Positions 8,545 through 17,653 of a stretch of 64,000 nt of DNA are shown piece after piece. The DNA is taken from NCBI RefSeq assembly GCF_001428845.1, contig NZ_LMIU01000027.1, positions 153,765 to 217,764 on the forward strand, written 5' to 3'. Position 1 is the stretch's first letter; every line of letters begins with the position of its first letter. Below the pieces are notes generated by a model. It made no database searches, was not told where the DNA came from, and worked only from the letters and a program-made list of their open reading frames with translations. This DNA is from Achromobacter sp. Root83 (GTDB lineage: Bacteria; Pseudomonadota; Gammaproteobacteria; Burkholderiales; Burkholderiaceae_B). The position numbers were made by a program, and so were the translations under genes.

Positions 8545-10374
8545 ATGTCTGACGCGCGCGCCCTGGGCGTGTTGCAGCGCGTTTTCGGTTACGAATCCTT
8601 CCGCGGCGACCAGCAAGCCATTGTCGAACAGGTGATCGACGGCGGCGACGCGCTGGTCCTCATGCCCACCGGCGGCGGCAAATCGCTCTGCTACCAGATT
8701 CCCTCGCTGGTCCGGGAAGGCACCGGCATTGTCGTGTCGCCGCTGATCGCCTTGATGCAAGATCAGGTGGACGCCCTGACCGAACTCGGCGTGCGCGCGG
8801 CCTTCCTGAACTCCACGCAGGAATGGCGGGTGGCCCGCGACGTCGAACAGGCCTTCCTGGCCGGCGAACTGGACCTGCTTTACGTGGCGCCTGAACGCCT
8901 GCTGACAGACCGCTGCCTGCAGTTGCTTGAGCGGGGCCGCATCGCGCTGTTCGCCATCGACGAAGCCCACTGCGTATCCCAGTGGGGCCACGACTTCCGG
9001 CCCGAATACCTGGGCCTGTCCATGCTGCACGAGCGCTGGCCGGATGTGCCGCGCATCGCGCTCACGGCCACCGCCACCGCCGACACCCGCGCCGAAATCG
9101 CCCAGCGCCTGTCGCTGGACGAAGCGCGCCATTTCGTGTCGAGCTTCGACCGCCCGAACATCCGTTACCGCATCATCGAAAAGAACGAGGTCCGCAAGCA
9201 GTTGCTGGACATGATCCGCACCGAACACGAAGGCGAATCCGGCGTGGTCTACGGACTGTCGCGCGCCCGCGTCGAGGAAACCGCCGAGTTCCTGTGCAAC
9301 CAGGGCATCGACGCCATGCCCTACCACGCCGGGCTCAGCCCGCAGGTGCGCGCGGCCAATCAATCCCGCTTCCTGCGCGAAGACGGCGTGGTCATGGTGG
9401 CCACCATCGCCTTCGGCATGGGTATCGACAAACCCGACGTGCGCTTCGTGGCGCACATCGATCTGCCCAAGTCCGTGGAAGGCTACTACCAGGAAACCGG
9501 CCGCGCCGGGCGCGATGGGCTGCCCGCCACCGCCTGGCTCGCTTACGGATTGCAGGACGTGGTGCAGCAGCGCCGCATGATCGACGAGTCGCCTGGCGAC
9601 GAGTCCTATCGCAGGCGCCTGGGCCAGCAACTGGACGCCATGTTGGGCCTGTGCGAAACCGTGGAATGCCGGCGCGTGCGCCTTCTGGCCTACTTCGGCC
9701 AGCAGATCACCGCCTGCGGCAACTGCGACGTCTGCCTGGAGCCGCCGCAGGCCTGGGACGGCACCGTCGCCGCCCAGAAAGTGCTGTCGGCCGTCTATCG
9801 CCTCTGGAAGGAACGCGGCCAGCGCTACGGCGCGGGCCACATCATCGACATTCTGCGGGGCAAGGTCACCGACCGCACCAGGCAGCATGGCCATGAAACG
9901 CTCAGCGTGTTCGGGGTGGGCGAAGACCTCAGCGACACCGCCTGGCGCGGCGTCCTGCGCCAGCTATTGGCGCAGGGCCTGCTGACGGTCGACAACGAGG
10001 GCTTCGGCACGCTGGCGCTGACCGAAGGCAGCCGCGCCGTGCTCAAGGGCGAACGGCAGCTCATGCTGCGCCGGGAATCCGAAAAGAAAACACGCTCCAG
10101 CAAGACCGGCAGCGGCCGGCCCAAGGCCGCCGCCATCGACCTGCCGTCCGAACTGCAGCCCGTGTTCGAGGCGCTGCGCGCCTGGCGCGGCGAAGTCGCC
10201 AAGAGCCACGGCGTGCCCGCCTATGTGATCTTCCATGACGCCACGCTGCGCGAAATCGCCCTGGCCCAGCCCGAATCGATGGACGCCCTGAGCCACATCA
10301 GCGGCGTGGGCGCGCGCAAGCTGGAAGCCTACGGCGAAGAAATCCTGCAACGGGTCGCCAGGCCGGTCCTGTAG
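8545..10374 (+). CDS. recQ: RecQ ATP-dependent DNA helicase
   Basis: 609 residues, normal for RecQ. This 3'-5' superfamily 2 helicase acts in recombination and fork repair. Motif I is PTGGGKS (K46), motif II is DEAH followed by the RecQ-specific aromatic loop ([13 protein letters not shown]), and motif VI is [10 protein letters not shown]. The zinc-binding cysteines (C near 370, then CGNCDVC) form the RQC subdomain, followed by the winged helix. An HRDC domain closes the protein (about 530-605). It converges with the minus-strand cyd genes. Confidence 0.97.
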   Translation: MSDARALGVLQRVFGYESFRGDQQAIVEQVIDGGDALVLMPTGGGKSLCYQIPSLVREGTGIVVSPLIALMQDQVDALTELGVRAAFLNSTQEWRVARDVEQAFLAGELDLLYVAPERLLTDRCLQLLERGRIALFAIDEAHCVSQWGHDFRPEYLGLSMLHERWPDVPRIALTATATADTRAEIAQRLSLDEARHFVSSFDRPNIRYRIIEKNEVRKQLLDMIRTEHEGESGVVYGLSRARVEETAEFLCNQGIDAMPYHAGLSPQVRAANQSRFLREDGVVMVATIAFGMGIDKPDVRFVAHIDLPKSVEGYYQETGRAGRDGLPATAWLAYGLQDVVQQRRMIDESPGDESYRRRLGQQLDAMLGLCETVECRRVRLLAYFGQQITACGNCDVCLEPPQAWDGTVAAQKVLSAVYRLWKERGQRYGAGHIIDILRGKVTDRTRQHGHETLSVFGVGEDLSDTAWRGVLRQLLAQGLLTVDNEGFGTLALTEGSRAVLKGERQLMLRRESEKKTRSSKTGSGRPKAAAIDLPSELQPVFEALRAWRGEVAKSHGVPAYVIFHDATLREIALAQPESMDALSHISGVGARKLEAYGEEILQRVARPVL

Positions 10375-10386
10375 GCCGGCACCGCG

Positions 10387-10410
10387 CCGGGCGGCGGCAA
10401 ACCCGCCCGG
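10387..10410. terminator. GC-rich hairpin between convergent recQ and cydB-like genes
   Basis: An 8-bp perfect stem (CCGGGCGG / CCGCCCGG) with an 8-base loop lies in the 112-base gap between two convergent genes. It has no T-run on either strand, so it would be at best a weak or Rho-assisted terminator. Confidence 0.3.
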
Positions 10411-10486
10411 ACGGCCGCTGGACGATTCAGCCGCCAGCCGTCAGCGTTGGCGCGGCAGCGCCTTCGCACGATGGCAACGGCAGCGA

Positions 10487-11542
10487 CTAATACGAAGGCG
10501 GCGGCAGCAGCGGCATGGGCGGACGCTCCTTGCCGAACACCGACCGGTAGGCCAGGATGTTGAACACCAGCACCACTGGAATCCCCACGACCGCGCCCGC
10601 CATGACCAGGCGCATCGAGCCCAGCGCGCCCGCGCCGTCCCATAAGGTCATGTCGTCCAGGATCAGGTAGGGGAAGAGGCTGTAGGCCAGCCCGCCCAGC
10701 ATCAGCAGGAACAGGGCCACGGTCAGTACGAAAGGCAGCCAACTGAAGCGGTCCGCCCGGCCGGGCAGACGCGCCAGCAGCATTTCGGCGGCCACGAAGC
10801 CCGCCAGCATCAGCACCCATACCGATGCGGCCAGGCTCAGGTGCGCGATGTTGCTCCACTTGTAGAAGATGCCCGCGTTGGCCAGGCCCAGCGTGACGGC
10901 GATCGCCACCATCCCCACGGCGGTCCAGCGGATGGCGTGCCGCGCCCAGTTGGCGGCGCGGCGCTGCAGGTCGCCGTCGACGCGCATGACCAGCCACGAC
11001 GCGCCCAGCAGCACATAAGCGGCCACCGCGCACAGGCCCACGAACAGGGAGAACCAGCCGTAGCCGGCATCGGACTGGTAGCCGGTGGCGATGCGCCCCA
11101 GCAGCATGCCCTGGCCGAACGCCGTGACGATGGACCCCGCCCAGAACGCGAAGATCCAGCGGGGCTTCATGTCGTTGCGGGCGCGGATGCGGAATTCGAA
11201 TGAAACGCTGCGCAGCACCACGCCCAGCACCATGAAGGTGAGTGGGCCATAGAGCTTGCCGAGCACCGCCCCCCAGGCGAACGGGAACGCCGCCGCGAAC
11301 AGGCCCATGCCGAGCAGCAGCCAGAATTCATTGGCATCGCGCCACGGACTGAGCAGGCTCATCATGCGGCCGCGCTCGTGTTCGGGGGCGAGCTGCAGCA
11401 GGATGCCCACGCCCAGGTCGAAGCCGTCCAGGACCATGCCCGCGGCGATCACCACGAACAGCAGGCCCATGAAGGCCAGCGGCATCCAGAAGGAAGGATC
11501 GTCGGGGCTCAAGCCCTGCGAGGCGGCCAGCATGGCGATCAT
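10487..11542 (-). CDS. Cytochrome bd-type oxidase subunit II (CydB/CioB-like)
   Basis: 351 residues, about nine hydrophobic segments, inner membrane. It keeps the CydB start pattern LDGFDLGVG (about residues 38-46; the Asp corresponds to the D29 region of E. coli CydB) and a divergent RDANEFWLL where CydB has WDGNxVW. The start ATG overlaps the stop of the cydA-like gene by four bases (ATGA), so the two products are made together. No CydX-type small ORF follows. Because its partner lacks the heme ligands, an oxidase role is doubtful even though this subunit looks ordinary. A symbol is withheld for that reason. Confidence 0.85.
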   Translation of the reverse strand: MIAMLAASQGLSPDDPSFWMPLAFMGLLFVVIAAGMVLDGFDLGVGILLQLAPEHERGRMMSLLSPWRDANEFWLLLGMGLFAAAFPFAWGAVLGKLYGPLTFMVLGVVLRSVSFEFRIRARNDMKPRWIFAFWAGSIVTAFGQGMLLGRIATGYQSDAGYGWFSLFVGLCAVAAYVLLGASWLVMRVDGDLQRRAANWARHAIRWTAVGMVAIAVTLGLANAGIFYKWSNIAHLSLAASVWVLMLAGFVAAEMLLARLPGRADRFSWLPFVLTVALFLLMLGGLAYSLFPYLILDDMTLWDGAGALGSMRLVMAGAVVGIPVVLVFNILAYRSVFGKERPPMPLLPPPSY

Positions 11543-12882
11543 GGCGTACCCCCGCCCAATTTGCGCACAGGCACGACGCCATAGCGCGCCGCGTGGAAAA
11601 GCATGGCGGCGAAAGCGGCCAGCAGCAGCGCGTACAGCAGGCCGTAGCCGATCAGGCCGTAAAAAAGCGTGCTGGAGGCGACGCTGCCCAGGACCTCGGA
11701 CTGCGTGATGGTGCCGTTCACGACGAAGGGCTGCAGGCCGATGACGGACACCCACCAGCCTGCCACGACGGCGATGCCGCCGGAGAACATCATGCCGCAC
11801 AGCACGCGCTGCCACCACTGCGGCAGGGTCGACGGGTCCATGCCGCGCCGGAACGTCCACAGGAAGGTCACGCACGCCACCAGCAGCATCAGCAGGCCCA
11901 GGCCCGCCGCCACGCGCAGGGACCAGAAGGTCAGCGCCACGGGGGGCAGCATGCCCGAATACTTGTCCAGGCCCTGATAGGTGCCGTCGGGATTGCGATG
12001 CAGCCACATGCCGCCGGCATTGCGCAGGGTCAGGTCGGCCGTGTTGACGTGGGCGCGCGCATCCGGCCAGCCGAACAGCACCAGTTGCGGCACGGCCCCG
12101 CTTTCCCAGAAGCCGGCCGCCGCCGCGGCCTTGGCGGGCTGCAGCTTGGCGACCATCTGCCCGGCGCCGGTCGCGACCGGCAACTGCAGGAAGGCCGCCA
12201 CCACGGCGACCACCAGCGCGGTCTTGAACGCGTTGCGCTCGCCATCGCCCAGCGGGCGCCGCAGCGCCTGCAGCGCCGTCACGCCCATCATCAGGAACGA
12301 GGCGGCCAGGGCGGATCCGACGATCACCGTGGCCATGCGCCAGCCCACCGAGGGATTCAGCACGACCGCGACCCAGTCGTAGACCTGGTAGCGGCCATCG
12401 ACCAGCACCGCGCCATCCGGCGTCTGCATCCAGGATTGCAGGGCCAGGACCCAGAAAACCGCCACCAATTGCCCCAGCGCCACCATCAGCACCGCCAGCG
12501 TGTGCGCGCCATCGGATACGCGGCGCTGGCCGAACAGCATGACGCCCAGGAAACACGATTTCAGGATGAAGACGGAAAGAATGCCGTAGCCCAGCAAGGG
12601 GCCCGCCACGTTGCCGATCTTGTCCATCAGACCGGCCCACAGGCTGCCGATCTGGATGAGGACCGGCACGCTGGCCGCCAGGGTCAGCACGAAGGCCAGG
12701 GCAAAGATGCGCACCCAGAAGCGGTACGCCGCCGTCCAGCCGCCGCGTCCCGACCAGCGGGCGCGTATCTTGAAGAACAGCAGCACCCAGACAAGTGCCA
12801 GGGAAACGGCGAGAAAAAGCGCCAGGAAGCTCAGGCTGGCCACAAACTGCGCCCGGGCCAGGGATAGGGTGGAGATATCCAT
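11539..12882 (-). CDS. Cytochrome bd subunit I homologue lacking the heme ligands (CydA-like)
   Basis: 447 residues with about nine membrane segments. It aligns by eye with E. coli CydA from end to end (LxRxQF near residue 10, RFW 54-56, WMQxP 151-155, VLNP 174-177, QPAK 248-251, FWSLR 319-323, AGWxVxxxGxQP 374-385). Yet the known ligands are replaced: H19 by L20, H186 by T185, M393 by A325, E445 by V380. E99 and E107 become G100 and K108, R448 becomes L383, and Q-loop E257 becomes A256, while K252 (K251) is kept. Only four His remain (127, 278, 295, 430). The start ATG 12882 matches the CydA start; longer starts add residues no CydA has. Fold membership is clear, but function as an oxygen reductase is unlikely. 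Confidence 0.88.
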   Translation of the reverse strand: MDISTLSLARAQFVASLSFLALFLAVSLALVWVLLFFKIRARWSGRGGWTAAYRFWVRIFALAFVLTLAASVPVLIQIGSLWAGLMDKIGNVAGPLLGYGILSVFILKSCFLGVMLFGQRRVSDGAHTLAVLMVALGQLVAVFWVLALQSWMQTPDGAVLVDGRYQVYDWVAVVLNPSVGWRMATVIVGSALAASFLMMGVTALQALRRPLGDGERNAFKTALVVAVVAAFLQLPVATGAGQMVAKLQPAKAAAAAGFWESGAVPQLVLFGWPDARAHVNTADLTLRNAGGMWLHRNPDGTYQGLDKYSGMLPPVALTFWSLRVAAGLGLLMLLVACVTFLWTFRRGMDPSTLPQWWQRVLCGMMFSGGIAVVAGWWVSVIGLQPFVVNGTITQSEVLGSVASSTLFYGLIGYGLLYALLLAAFAAMLFHAARYGVVPVRKLGGGTP

Positions 12883-12980
12883 AATGGCCCGTAGTGTAGA
12901 GCCAGTTACAAGACAATGGGGGCAGTTTGAAACCAGTTGCGGACGACGTGAAATGGGCTTGCCTGCGGAACGTGGCAAAA

Positions 12981-13011
12981 TTGACGCTTTGTCGCTGCTT
13001 TTTCCTATTCT
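12981..13011 (+). promoter_or_regulatory. Possible sigma-70 promoter of glnS giving a very short leader
   Basis: TTGACG at 12981-12986 is followed, 19 bases later, by TATTCT at 13006-13011 (four of six consensus bases). The spacing is long and the -10 weak. If used, transcription would start only a few bases before the glnS ATG at 13019, which also lacks a good ribosome-binding site. Confidence 0.25.
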
Positions 13012-13018
13012 TTCAAGA

Positions 13019-14788
13019 ATGACCTCCGCCACGACGCCGACCCCCGCCGCATCAAATTTCCTGCTCAACATCGTCCAAGACGACCTCGAAGCGAACCGCT
13101 TCCAGGGCAAACGCTGGGCGGGCAAGCCTGGCCCGGCGGCCGTGCAGCAGCAGGGGGAAGCGGACCCGGCCCGCATCCGCACGCGCTTTCCGCCGGAGCC
13201 CAACGGCTATCTGCACATCGGCCACGCCAAGAGCATCTGCGTGAACTTCGGCCTGGCGCGCGACTTCGGCGGCGTCTGCCACCTGCGCTTCGACGACACC
13301 AATCCCGAAAAAGAAGACCAGGAATATGTTGACGCCATCATCGAGGCCGTCCACTGGCTGGGCTTTGACTGGAAGGCCGGCAACGGCCAGGAAAACCTTT
13401 ACTTCGCCAGCGACTACTTCGGCTATATGTACGAGTTCGCCGAGGCGCTGGTGGAAGCCGGCCACGCCTACGTGGACGAACAGAGCCCCGAAGAGATCCG
13501 CGCCAACCGAGGCACGCTGACCGAACCCGGCACGGACTCGCCCTGGCGCAACCGCCCGGCCGCGGAATCCATCGCGCTGCTGCGCGAGATGCGCGACGGC
13601 AAGCATCCCGACGGCAGCCTGGTGCTGCGCGCGAAGATCAACATGGCTTCGCCCAACATCAACCTGCGCGACCCGGTCATGTACCGCGTGCGCCATGCGA
13701 CGCACCACCGCACCGGCAACCAGTGGTGCATCTACCCGATGTATAGCTGGGCGCACCCGGTGGAAGACGCGCTGGAAGGCATCACGCACAGTGTCTGCAC
13801 CCTGGAATTCGAAGACCAGCGCCCGTTCTACGACTGGATCCTCACGCGCCTGGCCGAGCTGGGCAAGCTGGCCGCGCCGCTGCCGCATCAGTACGAATTC
13901 GCCCGCCTGAACCTGAGCTATGTGGTCACCAGCAAGCGCAAGCTGCTGCAACTGGTGCGCGAAGGCCATGTGGACGGCTGGGACGATCCCCGCATGCCGA
14001 CCATCTTCGGCCTGCGCCGCCGCGGCTATACGCCGGCCTCGATCCGCCTGTTCTGCGACCGCACCGCCGTGTCCAAATCCGACTCGCGCATCGACTACAG
14101 CCTGCTGGAGCAGGCCGTGCGCGACGACCTGGACCCGATCGCCGCCCGCTCGGTGGCCGTGCTGGACCCGATCAAGCTGATCATCACCAACTACCCCGAA
14201 GGCCAGACCGAAGCCTGCACCGCGCCGCGCAACCCGCACGACCCCGAGGCGGGCGTGCGCGAGTTCCCGCTGTCGCGCGAGCTGTGGATCGAGCGCGACG
14301 ACTTCCGCGAAGAAGCGCCCAAGAAGTACTTCCGCCTGTTCCCCGGCAACACCGTGCGCCTGAAGTATGGCTACGTTGTGCGCTGCACCGGTTTCACCAA
14401 GAACGAAGCCGGCGAAGTCGTCGAAGTCCAGGCCGAGTACCTGCCGGAAACCAAAAGCGGCACGCCAGGGTCCGATAGCGTCAAGGTCAAGGGCAACATC
14501 ACCTGGGTCAGCGCGGCCCACGCGGTGCCCGCGCAGATCCACCTGTACGACCGCCTGTTCGCCGACGCGCGGCCCGATGGCGGCGACAAGGACTTCGTGG
14601 CCTGCCTGAACCCCAACTCAAAGCAGACGGTCACCGCCTGGCTGGAGCCGGGCACCGTGGCAACGCCTGGCGCCACCTGGCAGTTCGAGCGCCTGGGCTA
14701 CTTCACGGCCGACCTGAAGGATTCCACCGAGCAGGCGCCCGTGCTTAACCGCATCGTGACCCTGCGCGATTCCTGGGTCCAGGGCTGA
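13019..14788 (+). CDS. glnS: Glutaminyl-tRNA synthetase
   Basis: 589 residues, class I aminoacyl-tRNA synthetase charging tRNA-Gln. The HIGH motif is HIGH (66-69) within PPEPNGYLHIGHAKS, and the KMSKS-equivalent is VTSKRKL near residue 305. The GlnRS-specific anticodon-binding beta-barrels fill the carboxy half. The ATG at 13019 starts the protein with a short Thr/Ala/Pro-rich tail before FLLNIVQDDL, as in relatives. No strong Shine-Dalgarno sequence is visible. A hairpin terminator follows the stop. Confidence 0.96.
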   Translation: MTSATTPTPAASNFLLNIVQDDLEANRFQGKRWAGKPGPAAVQQQGEADPARIRTRFPPEPNGYLHIGHAKSICVNFGLARDFGGVCHLRFDDTNPEKEDQEYVDAIIEAVHWLGFDWKAGNGQENLYFASDYFGYMYEFAEALVEAGHAYVDEQSPEEIRANRGTLTEPGTDSPWRNRPAAESIALLREMRDGKHPDGSLVLRAKINMASPNINLRDPVMYRVRHATHHRTGNQWCIYPMYSWAHPVEDALEGITHSVCTLEFEDQRPFYDWILTRLAELGKLAAPLPHQYEFARLNLSYVVTSKRKLLQLVREGHVDGWDDPRMPTIFGLRRRGYTPASIRLFCDRTAVSKSDSRIDYSLLEQAVRDDLDPIAARSVAVLDPIKLIITNYPEGQTEACTAPRNPHDPEAGVREFPLSRELWIERDDFREEAPKKYFRLFPGNTVRLKYGYVVRCTGFTKNEAGEVVEVQAEYLPETKSGTPGSDSVKVKGNITWVSAAHAVPAQIHLYDRLFADARPDGGDKDFVACLNPNSKQTVTAWLEPGTVATPGATWQFERLGYFTADLKDSTEQAPVLNRIVTLRDSWVQG

Positions 14789-14814
14789 CGCGCCGCGCGC
14801 GTAACACGGGAAAT

Positions 14815-14840
14815 AGGCGCTGGAAGGCGCCTTTTTCTTT
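14815..14840 (+). terminator. Intrinsic terminator after glnS
   Basis: A 6-bp stem AGGCGC / GCGCCT with a 6-base loop is followed by TTTTCTTT, 26 bases beyond the glnS stop. It is a standard Rho-independent layout on the plus strand. Confidence 0.75.
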
Positions 14841-14947
14841 CGGTGTCCCAGCGGCTCAGGCCGTCCTGGGCGGGTTATCATCCCCGACATCCCGCAGCCG
14901 GTTGAGCGCGCCGTTTCCTGGCGCCCTGACCGCCAGCCACAATCAAG

Positions 14948-15931
14948 ATGAACACTGAATCCCTAGCCCTGGACTTCAAGAGCGCCACCCTGTATGCCAT
15001 CCGGGTGGTTCTGCATAGCGCCGACCCCGAACGCCTGAACGCCGCGCTGGCCAAGCGCATGGCCGATGCAGGCAGCTTCTTCGAAAACGAGCCCGTCGTC
15101 ATCGACGCCAGCCGCGTCGAGGAAAAAATCGATTGGGCCAATCTGGTCGCGGCCCTGCGCGGCCACAACCTGCCCCCCATCGGGGTGGTGGCCGAGGGCG
15201 CCAACCTGCAGGCCGCCCGCGAGGCCGGCCTGACGCCGGTGGAACTGTCCACGCCCGCCGCCCGGCCTGCCCCCGTGGTGGACACCGCGCCGCCGAACGA
15301 CGTCGCGACGCCCGTGCCCTCGGTGCCTGCCGCGGCCGTGGAAATCGCGCCCGCGCCCACCGACACGTCGGCGGTAAATGGCGCGGCGGCCGATGCTGCG
15401 GCGGTCGATACCGCGGCGGTCGATACCGCGGCGGTCGATACCGCGGCGGTCGATACCTCTGCAGCCGCCGCCGCAGCGCCCGGTAAATCCACCGGGAGGC
15501 CCGCGGCCGGCGACTCCGCGACGGAACCGATGCCGGCGCGCGCCGCAAGCAGCACCACGTCGGCCTCCAGCCCCACGCCCGCCGCGCCGCACTCGGCTTC
15601 GGCGCTGGTCATCACCAAACCGCTGCGTTCCGGCCAGCGCGTCTACGCGCGCCACACCGACCTGGTCGTGATCGGCATGGTGAGCCAGGGCGCGGAAGTC
15701 ATCGCCGACGGCAACGTGCATGTATATGGCCCGCTGCGCGGCAAGGCGATGGCCGGCGCGCGCGGCGACACCTCGGCCCGCATCTTCACGACGCATCTGG
15801 ACGCGGAGCTGCTGGCCGTGGCCGGCGTCTACCGTGTGGTCGAGGACAAGCTCGACCGCACACTGCAGAATCAACCCGCGCTGGTCCGGCTGGACGGCGA
15901 CACCTTGCGCATCGAGGCACTGAAGGCGTAA
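14948..15931 (+). CDS. minC: MinC septum-site inhibitor with an expanded repetitive linker
   Basis: 327 residues, against about 230 in E. coli. MinC blocks FtsZ assembly away from midcell. The amino-terminal domain (about 1-100, [15 protein letters not shown]) and the carboxy-terminal beta-helix (about 220-327, [37 protein letters not shown]) are both intact. Between them is a roughly 115-residue Ala/Pro/Thr-rich linker with four exact AAVDT repeats (151-170). minD follows on the same strand after 144 bases. The linker presumably tunes the distance between the FtsZ- and MinD-binding parts; this is inference. Confidence 0.95.
   Translation: MNTESLALDFKSATLYAIRVVLHSADPERLNAALAKRMADAGSFFENEPVVIDASRVEEKIDWANLVAALRGHNLPPIGVVAEGANLQAAREAGLTPVELSTPAARPAPVVDTAPPNDVATPVPSVPAAAVEIAPAPTDTSAVNGAAADAAAVDTAAVDTAAVDTAAVDTSAAAAAAPGKSTGRPAAGDSATEPMPARAASSTTSASSPTPAAPHSASALVITKPLRSGQRVYARHTDLVVIGMVSQGAEVIADGNVHVYGPLRGKAMAGARGDTSARIFTTHLDAELLAVAGVYRVVEDKLDRTLQNQPALVRLDGDTLRIEALKA
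15398..15457 (+). repeat. Four exact 15-bp tandem repeats inside minC
   Basis: The unit GCGGCGGTCGATACC occurs four times without a change, in frame, each encoding AAVDT in the MinC linker. Identical codon use in all copies indicates recent expansion by slippage and predicts length variation between strains. Confidence 0.95.
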
Positions 15932-16010
15932 GCCAACACCCCTGGGTGCGCACGCCTTGAGAGCAGGCGGCGCGGCGGAGCCGTGCACAAATCTCAACAC
16001 ATCCTGTAAG

Positions 16011-16030
16011 AAGCCTTACACGGGCTTTTT
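16011..16030 (+). terminator. Weak terminator-like hairpin between minC and minD
   Basis: A 5-bp stem AAGCC / GGCTT with a 7-base loop runs into TTTTT, 46 bases before the minD ATG. The stem is short, so it may only attenuate readthrough from minC. Confidence 0.4.
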
Positions 16031-16075
16031 GCTTTACGATAACGCGATTTATTCGAACATAAGGGTTTGATCGTC

Positions 16076-16891
16076 ATGACACGCATTGTTGTGGTGACTT
16101 CCGGCAAAGGCGGCGTGGGTAAAACCACGACGAGCGCCAGTTTTTCCGCGGGCCTCGCGATGCGGGGCCACAAAACCGCTGTCATCGACTTCGACGTCGG
16201 CCTGCGCAATCTCGACCTCATCATGGGCTGCGAGCGTCGCGTGGTGTACGACTTCGTCAATGTGATCCAGGGCGAAGCCACCCTCAACCAGGCGCTGATC
16301 AAGGACAAGCAGCTTGAAAACCTGTTCATCCTGCCCGCCTCGCAAACGCGCGACAAAGACGCGCTGACGCAGGATGGCGTGGAAAAGGTCATCAATGACC
16401 TGAAGGACATGGGTTTCGACTACATCGTCTGCGACTCGCCCGCCGGCATCGAGACGGGCGCGTTGATGGCCGCGTACTTCGCGGACGACGCGCTGGTGGT
16501 GACCAACCCCGAAGTCTCGTCGGTGCGCGACTCCGACCGCATCCTGGGCATTCTGGCCGCGAAATCCAAGCGCGCGGTCGACGGCGGCGAGCCGGTCAAG
16601 GAATTCCTGCTCCTGACCCGCTACAACCCCAAGCGCGTTTCCGACGGCGAAATGCTGTCGCTGGGCGACATCGAAGACATCCTGCGCATCAAGCTGATCG
16701 GCGTCATCCCCGAATCGGAAGCCGTGCTGCAAGCGTCGAACCAGGGTCTGCCCGCCATCCACCTGAAAGAGACCGACGTCTCCGAAGCCTACAAGGACGT
16801 CGTCAGCCGCTACCTTGGCGAAGACAAGGCCCTGCGCTTTACCGACTACGAAAAGCCCAATTTCCTGAAACGCCTGTTCGGAGGCAAGTAA
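16076..16891 (+). CDS. minD: MinD cell-division ATPase
   Basis: 271 residues, the normal length. This membrane-associated ATPase recruits MinC and oscillates with MinE. The deviant Walker A motif KGGVGKTT occupies 11-18 (start MTRIVVVTSGKGG). The carboxy-terminal amphipathic membrane-targeting helix is visible as FLKRLFGGK. The ATG at 16076 is chosen over an in-frame TTG at 16067 because it matches the conserved start. minE begins three bases after the stop. Confidence 0.97.
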   Translation: MTRIVVVTSGKGGVGKTTTSASFSAGLAMRGHKTAVIDFDVGLRNLDLIMGCERRVVYDFVNVIQGEATLNQALIKDKQLENLFILPASQTRDKDALTQDGVEKVINDLKDMGFDYIVCDSPAGIETGALMAAYFADDALVVTNPEVSSVRDSDRILGILAAKSKRAVDGGEPVKEFLLLTRYNPKRVSDGEMLSLGDIEDILRIKLIGVIPESEAVLQASNQGLPAIHLKETDVSEAYKDVVSRYLGEDKALRFTDYEKPNFLKRLFGGK

Positions 16892-16894
16892 GCA

Positions 16895-17152
16895 ATGTCC
16901 TTCCTGTCGTTTCTGCTCGGTCAAAAGAAATCTTCCGCTTCCGTCGCCAAAGAACGGTTGCAGATCATCCTGGCCCACGAGCGGGGCCGCGGCGACTCGC
17001 CCGACTACCTGCCGCAGTTGCAGCAGGAACTTATCGCGGTCATCTCCAAGTACGTGAAGATCAACCCAGAAGACATCAAGGTGCACCTGGAACGCCAGGA
17101 CACGCTGGAGGTGTTGGAGGTGAAGATCGAGATGCCGCAGAACGAGCCCTGA
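16895..17152 (+). CDS. minE: MinE topological specificity factor
   Basis: 85 residues, the normal length. MinE stimulates MinD ATP hydrolysis and drives Min oscillation. An amino-terminal membrane-binding stretch (MSFLSFLLG) precedes the anti-MinCD helix (around [17 protein letters not shown]) and the carboxy-terminal dimerisation domain ([18 protein letters not shown]). It sits three bases after minD, and its ribosome-binding site GGAGG lies inside the end of minD, so the two genes are coupled. Confidence 0.97.
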   Translation: MSFLSFLLGQKKSSASVAKERLQIILAHERGRGDSPDYLPQLQQELIAVISKYVKINPEDIKVHLERQDTLEVLEVKIEMPQNEP

Positions 17153-17160
17153 CGCCTCTT

Positions 17161-17182
17161 GCACGCCGGCCCGCCGGCGTGC
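17161..17182. repeat. Strong GC-rich hairpin after minE
   Basis: GCACGCCGGC and GCCGGCGTGC form a nearly loopless 10-bp inverted repeat directly after the minE stop. No T-run follows, so it could stabilise the 3' end or act with the next hairpin. Confidence 0.5.
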
Positions 17183-17190
17183 CTGCGCAT

Positions 17191-17218
17191 AAAAAAACGC
17201 CCGGCATATGCCGGGCGT
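17191..17218 (-). terminator. Terminator of the OsmB-like gene (palindrome plus T7 on the minus strand)
   Basis: ACGCCCGGCA/TGCCGGGCGT is a perfect 22-bp palindrome (17197-17218). On the minus strand it runs into seven T residues, a textbook terminator 20 bases after the lipoprotein gene. On the plus strand it may also serve minE, though with few T residues. Confidence 0.8.
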
Positions 17219-17237
17219 TCCGCATTGGGACAGACGT

Positions 17238-17462
17238 TCAGCGCTTGCCGACCTGATCGCCGATCACGCCGCCGATTGCCGCTCCCCCCACTGTGCCAAG
17301 TACGCCGCCGTTGGTGATCACGGCGCCTGCCACGCCGCCCAGCGCGGCGCCACCGACGGTGCTCTTTTGACGATGGCTCATGCCATCCCAGGAAGAGCAG
17401 CCAGCCATGGTGGCGGTGATGGCCAGTGCGGCACAGATTTTGGAAAGCGATGCGATTTTCAT
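17238..17462 (-). CDS. OsmB-like glycine-zipper lipoprotein
   Basis: 74 residues. A lipoprotein signal peptide ends in the lipobox TMAGC (Cys 22). After a short polar stretch come glycine-zipper repeats (VGGAALGGVAGAV, then VGGAAIGGVIGDQVGK), the pattern of OsmB and related outer-membrane lipoproteins. Such proteins are induced by osmotic or stationary stress in E. coli; here the role is inferred from the family only. A good AGGAGC ribosome-binding site precedes the ATG, and a strong terminator follows, so it is a single-gene unit. Confidence 0.85.
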   Translation of the reverse strand: MKIASLSKICAALAITATMAGCSSWDGMSHRQKSTVGGAALGGVAGAVITNGGVLGTVGGAAIGGVIGDQVGKR

Positions 17463-17653
17463 GATGAAGCTCCTATTCTTGTACCCAGGGGCCGCACCGA
17501 TGAACCTGACGCGAGCGCGCGGTCCCTTTTTGGGTTTAGAGCTTTCAGGATCGCAAAATATCGGAAGCCGGGGTGTTAGGTTTGCCGAGGAATTGTGTCA
17601 AAGGGCGAGAAGATCTTTGCGCTCCCCGGGCGCATTGTTGCAGGCGCCGACGG

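Noticed and set aside
10375..10486. A CydX-like small subunit gene after the cydB-like gene
   Set aside because: No short hydrophobic frame with a ribosome-binding site was found in the gap.
13052..14542. Antisense frame of 496 codons opposite glnS
   Set aside because: glnS carries HIGH and KMSKS-like motifs over the whole span; the antisense frame has none.
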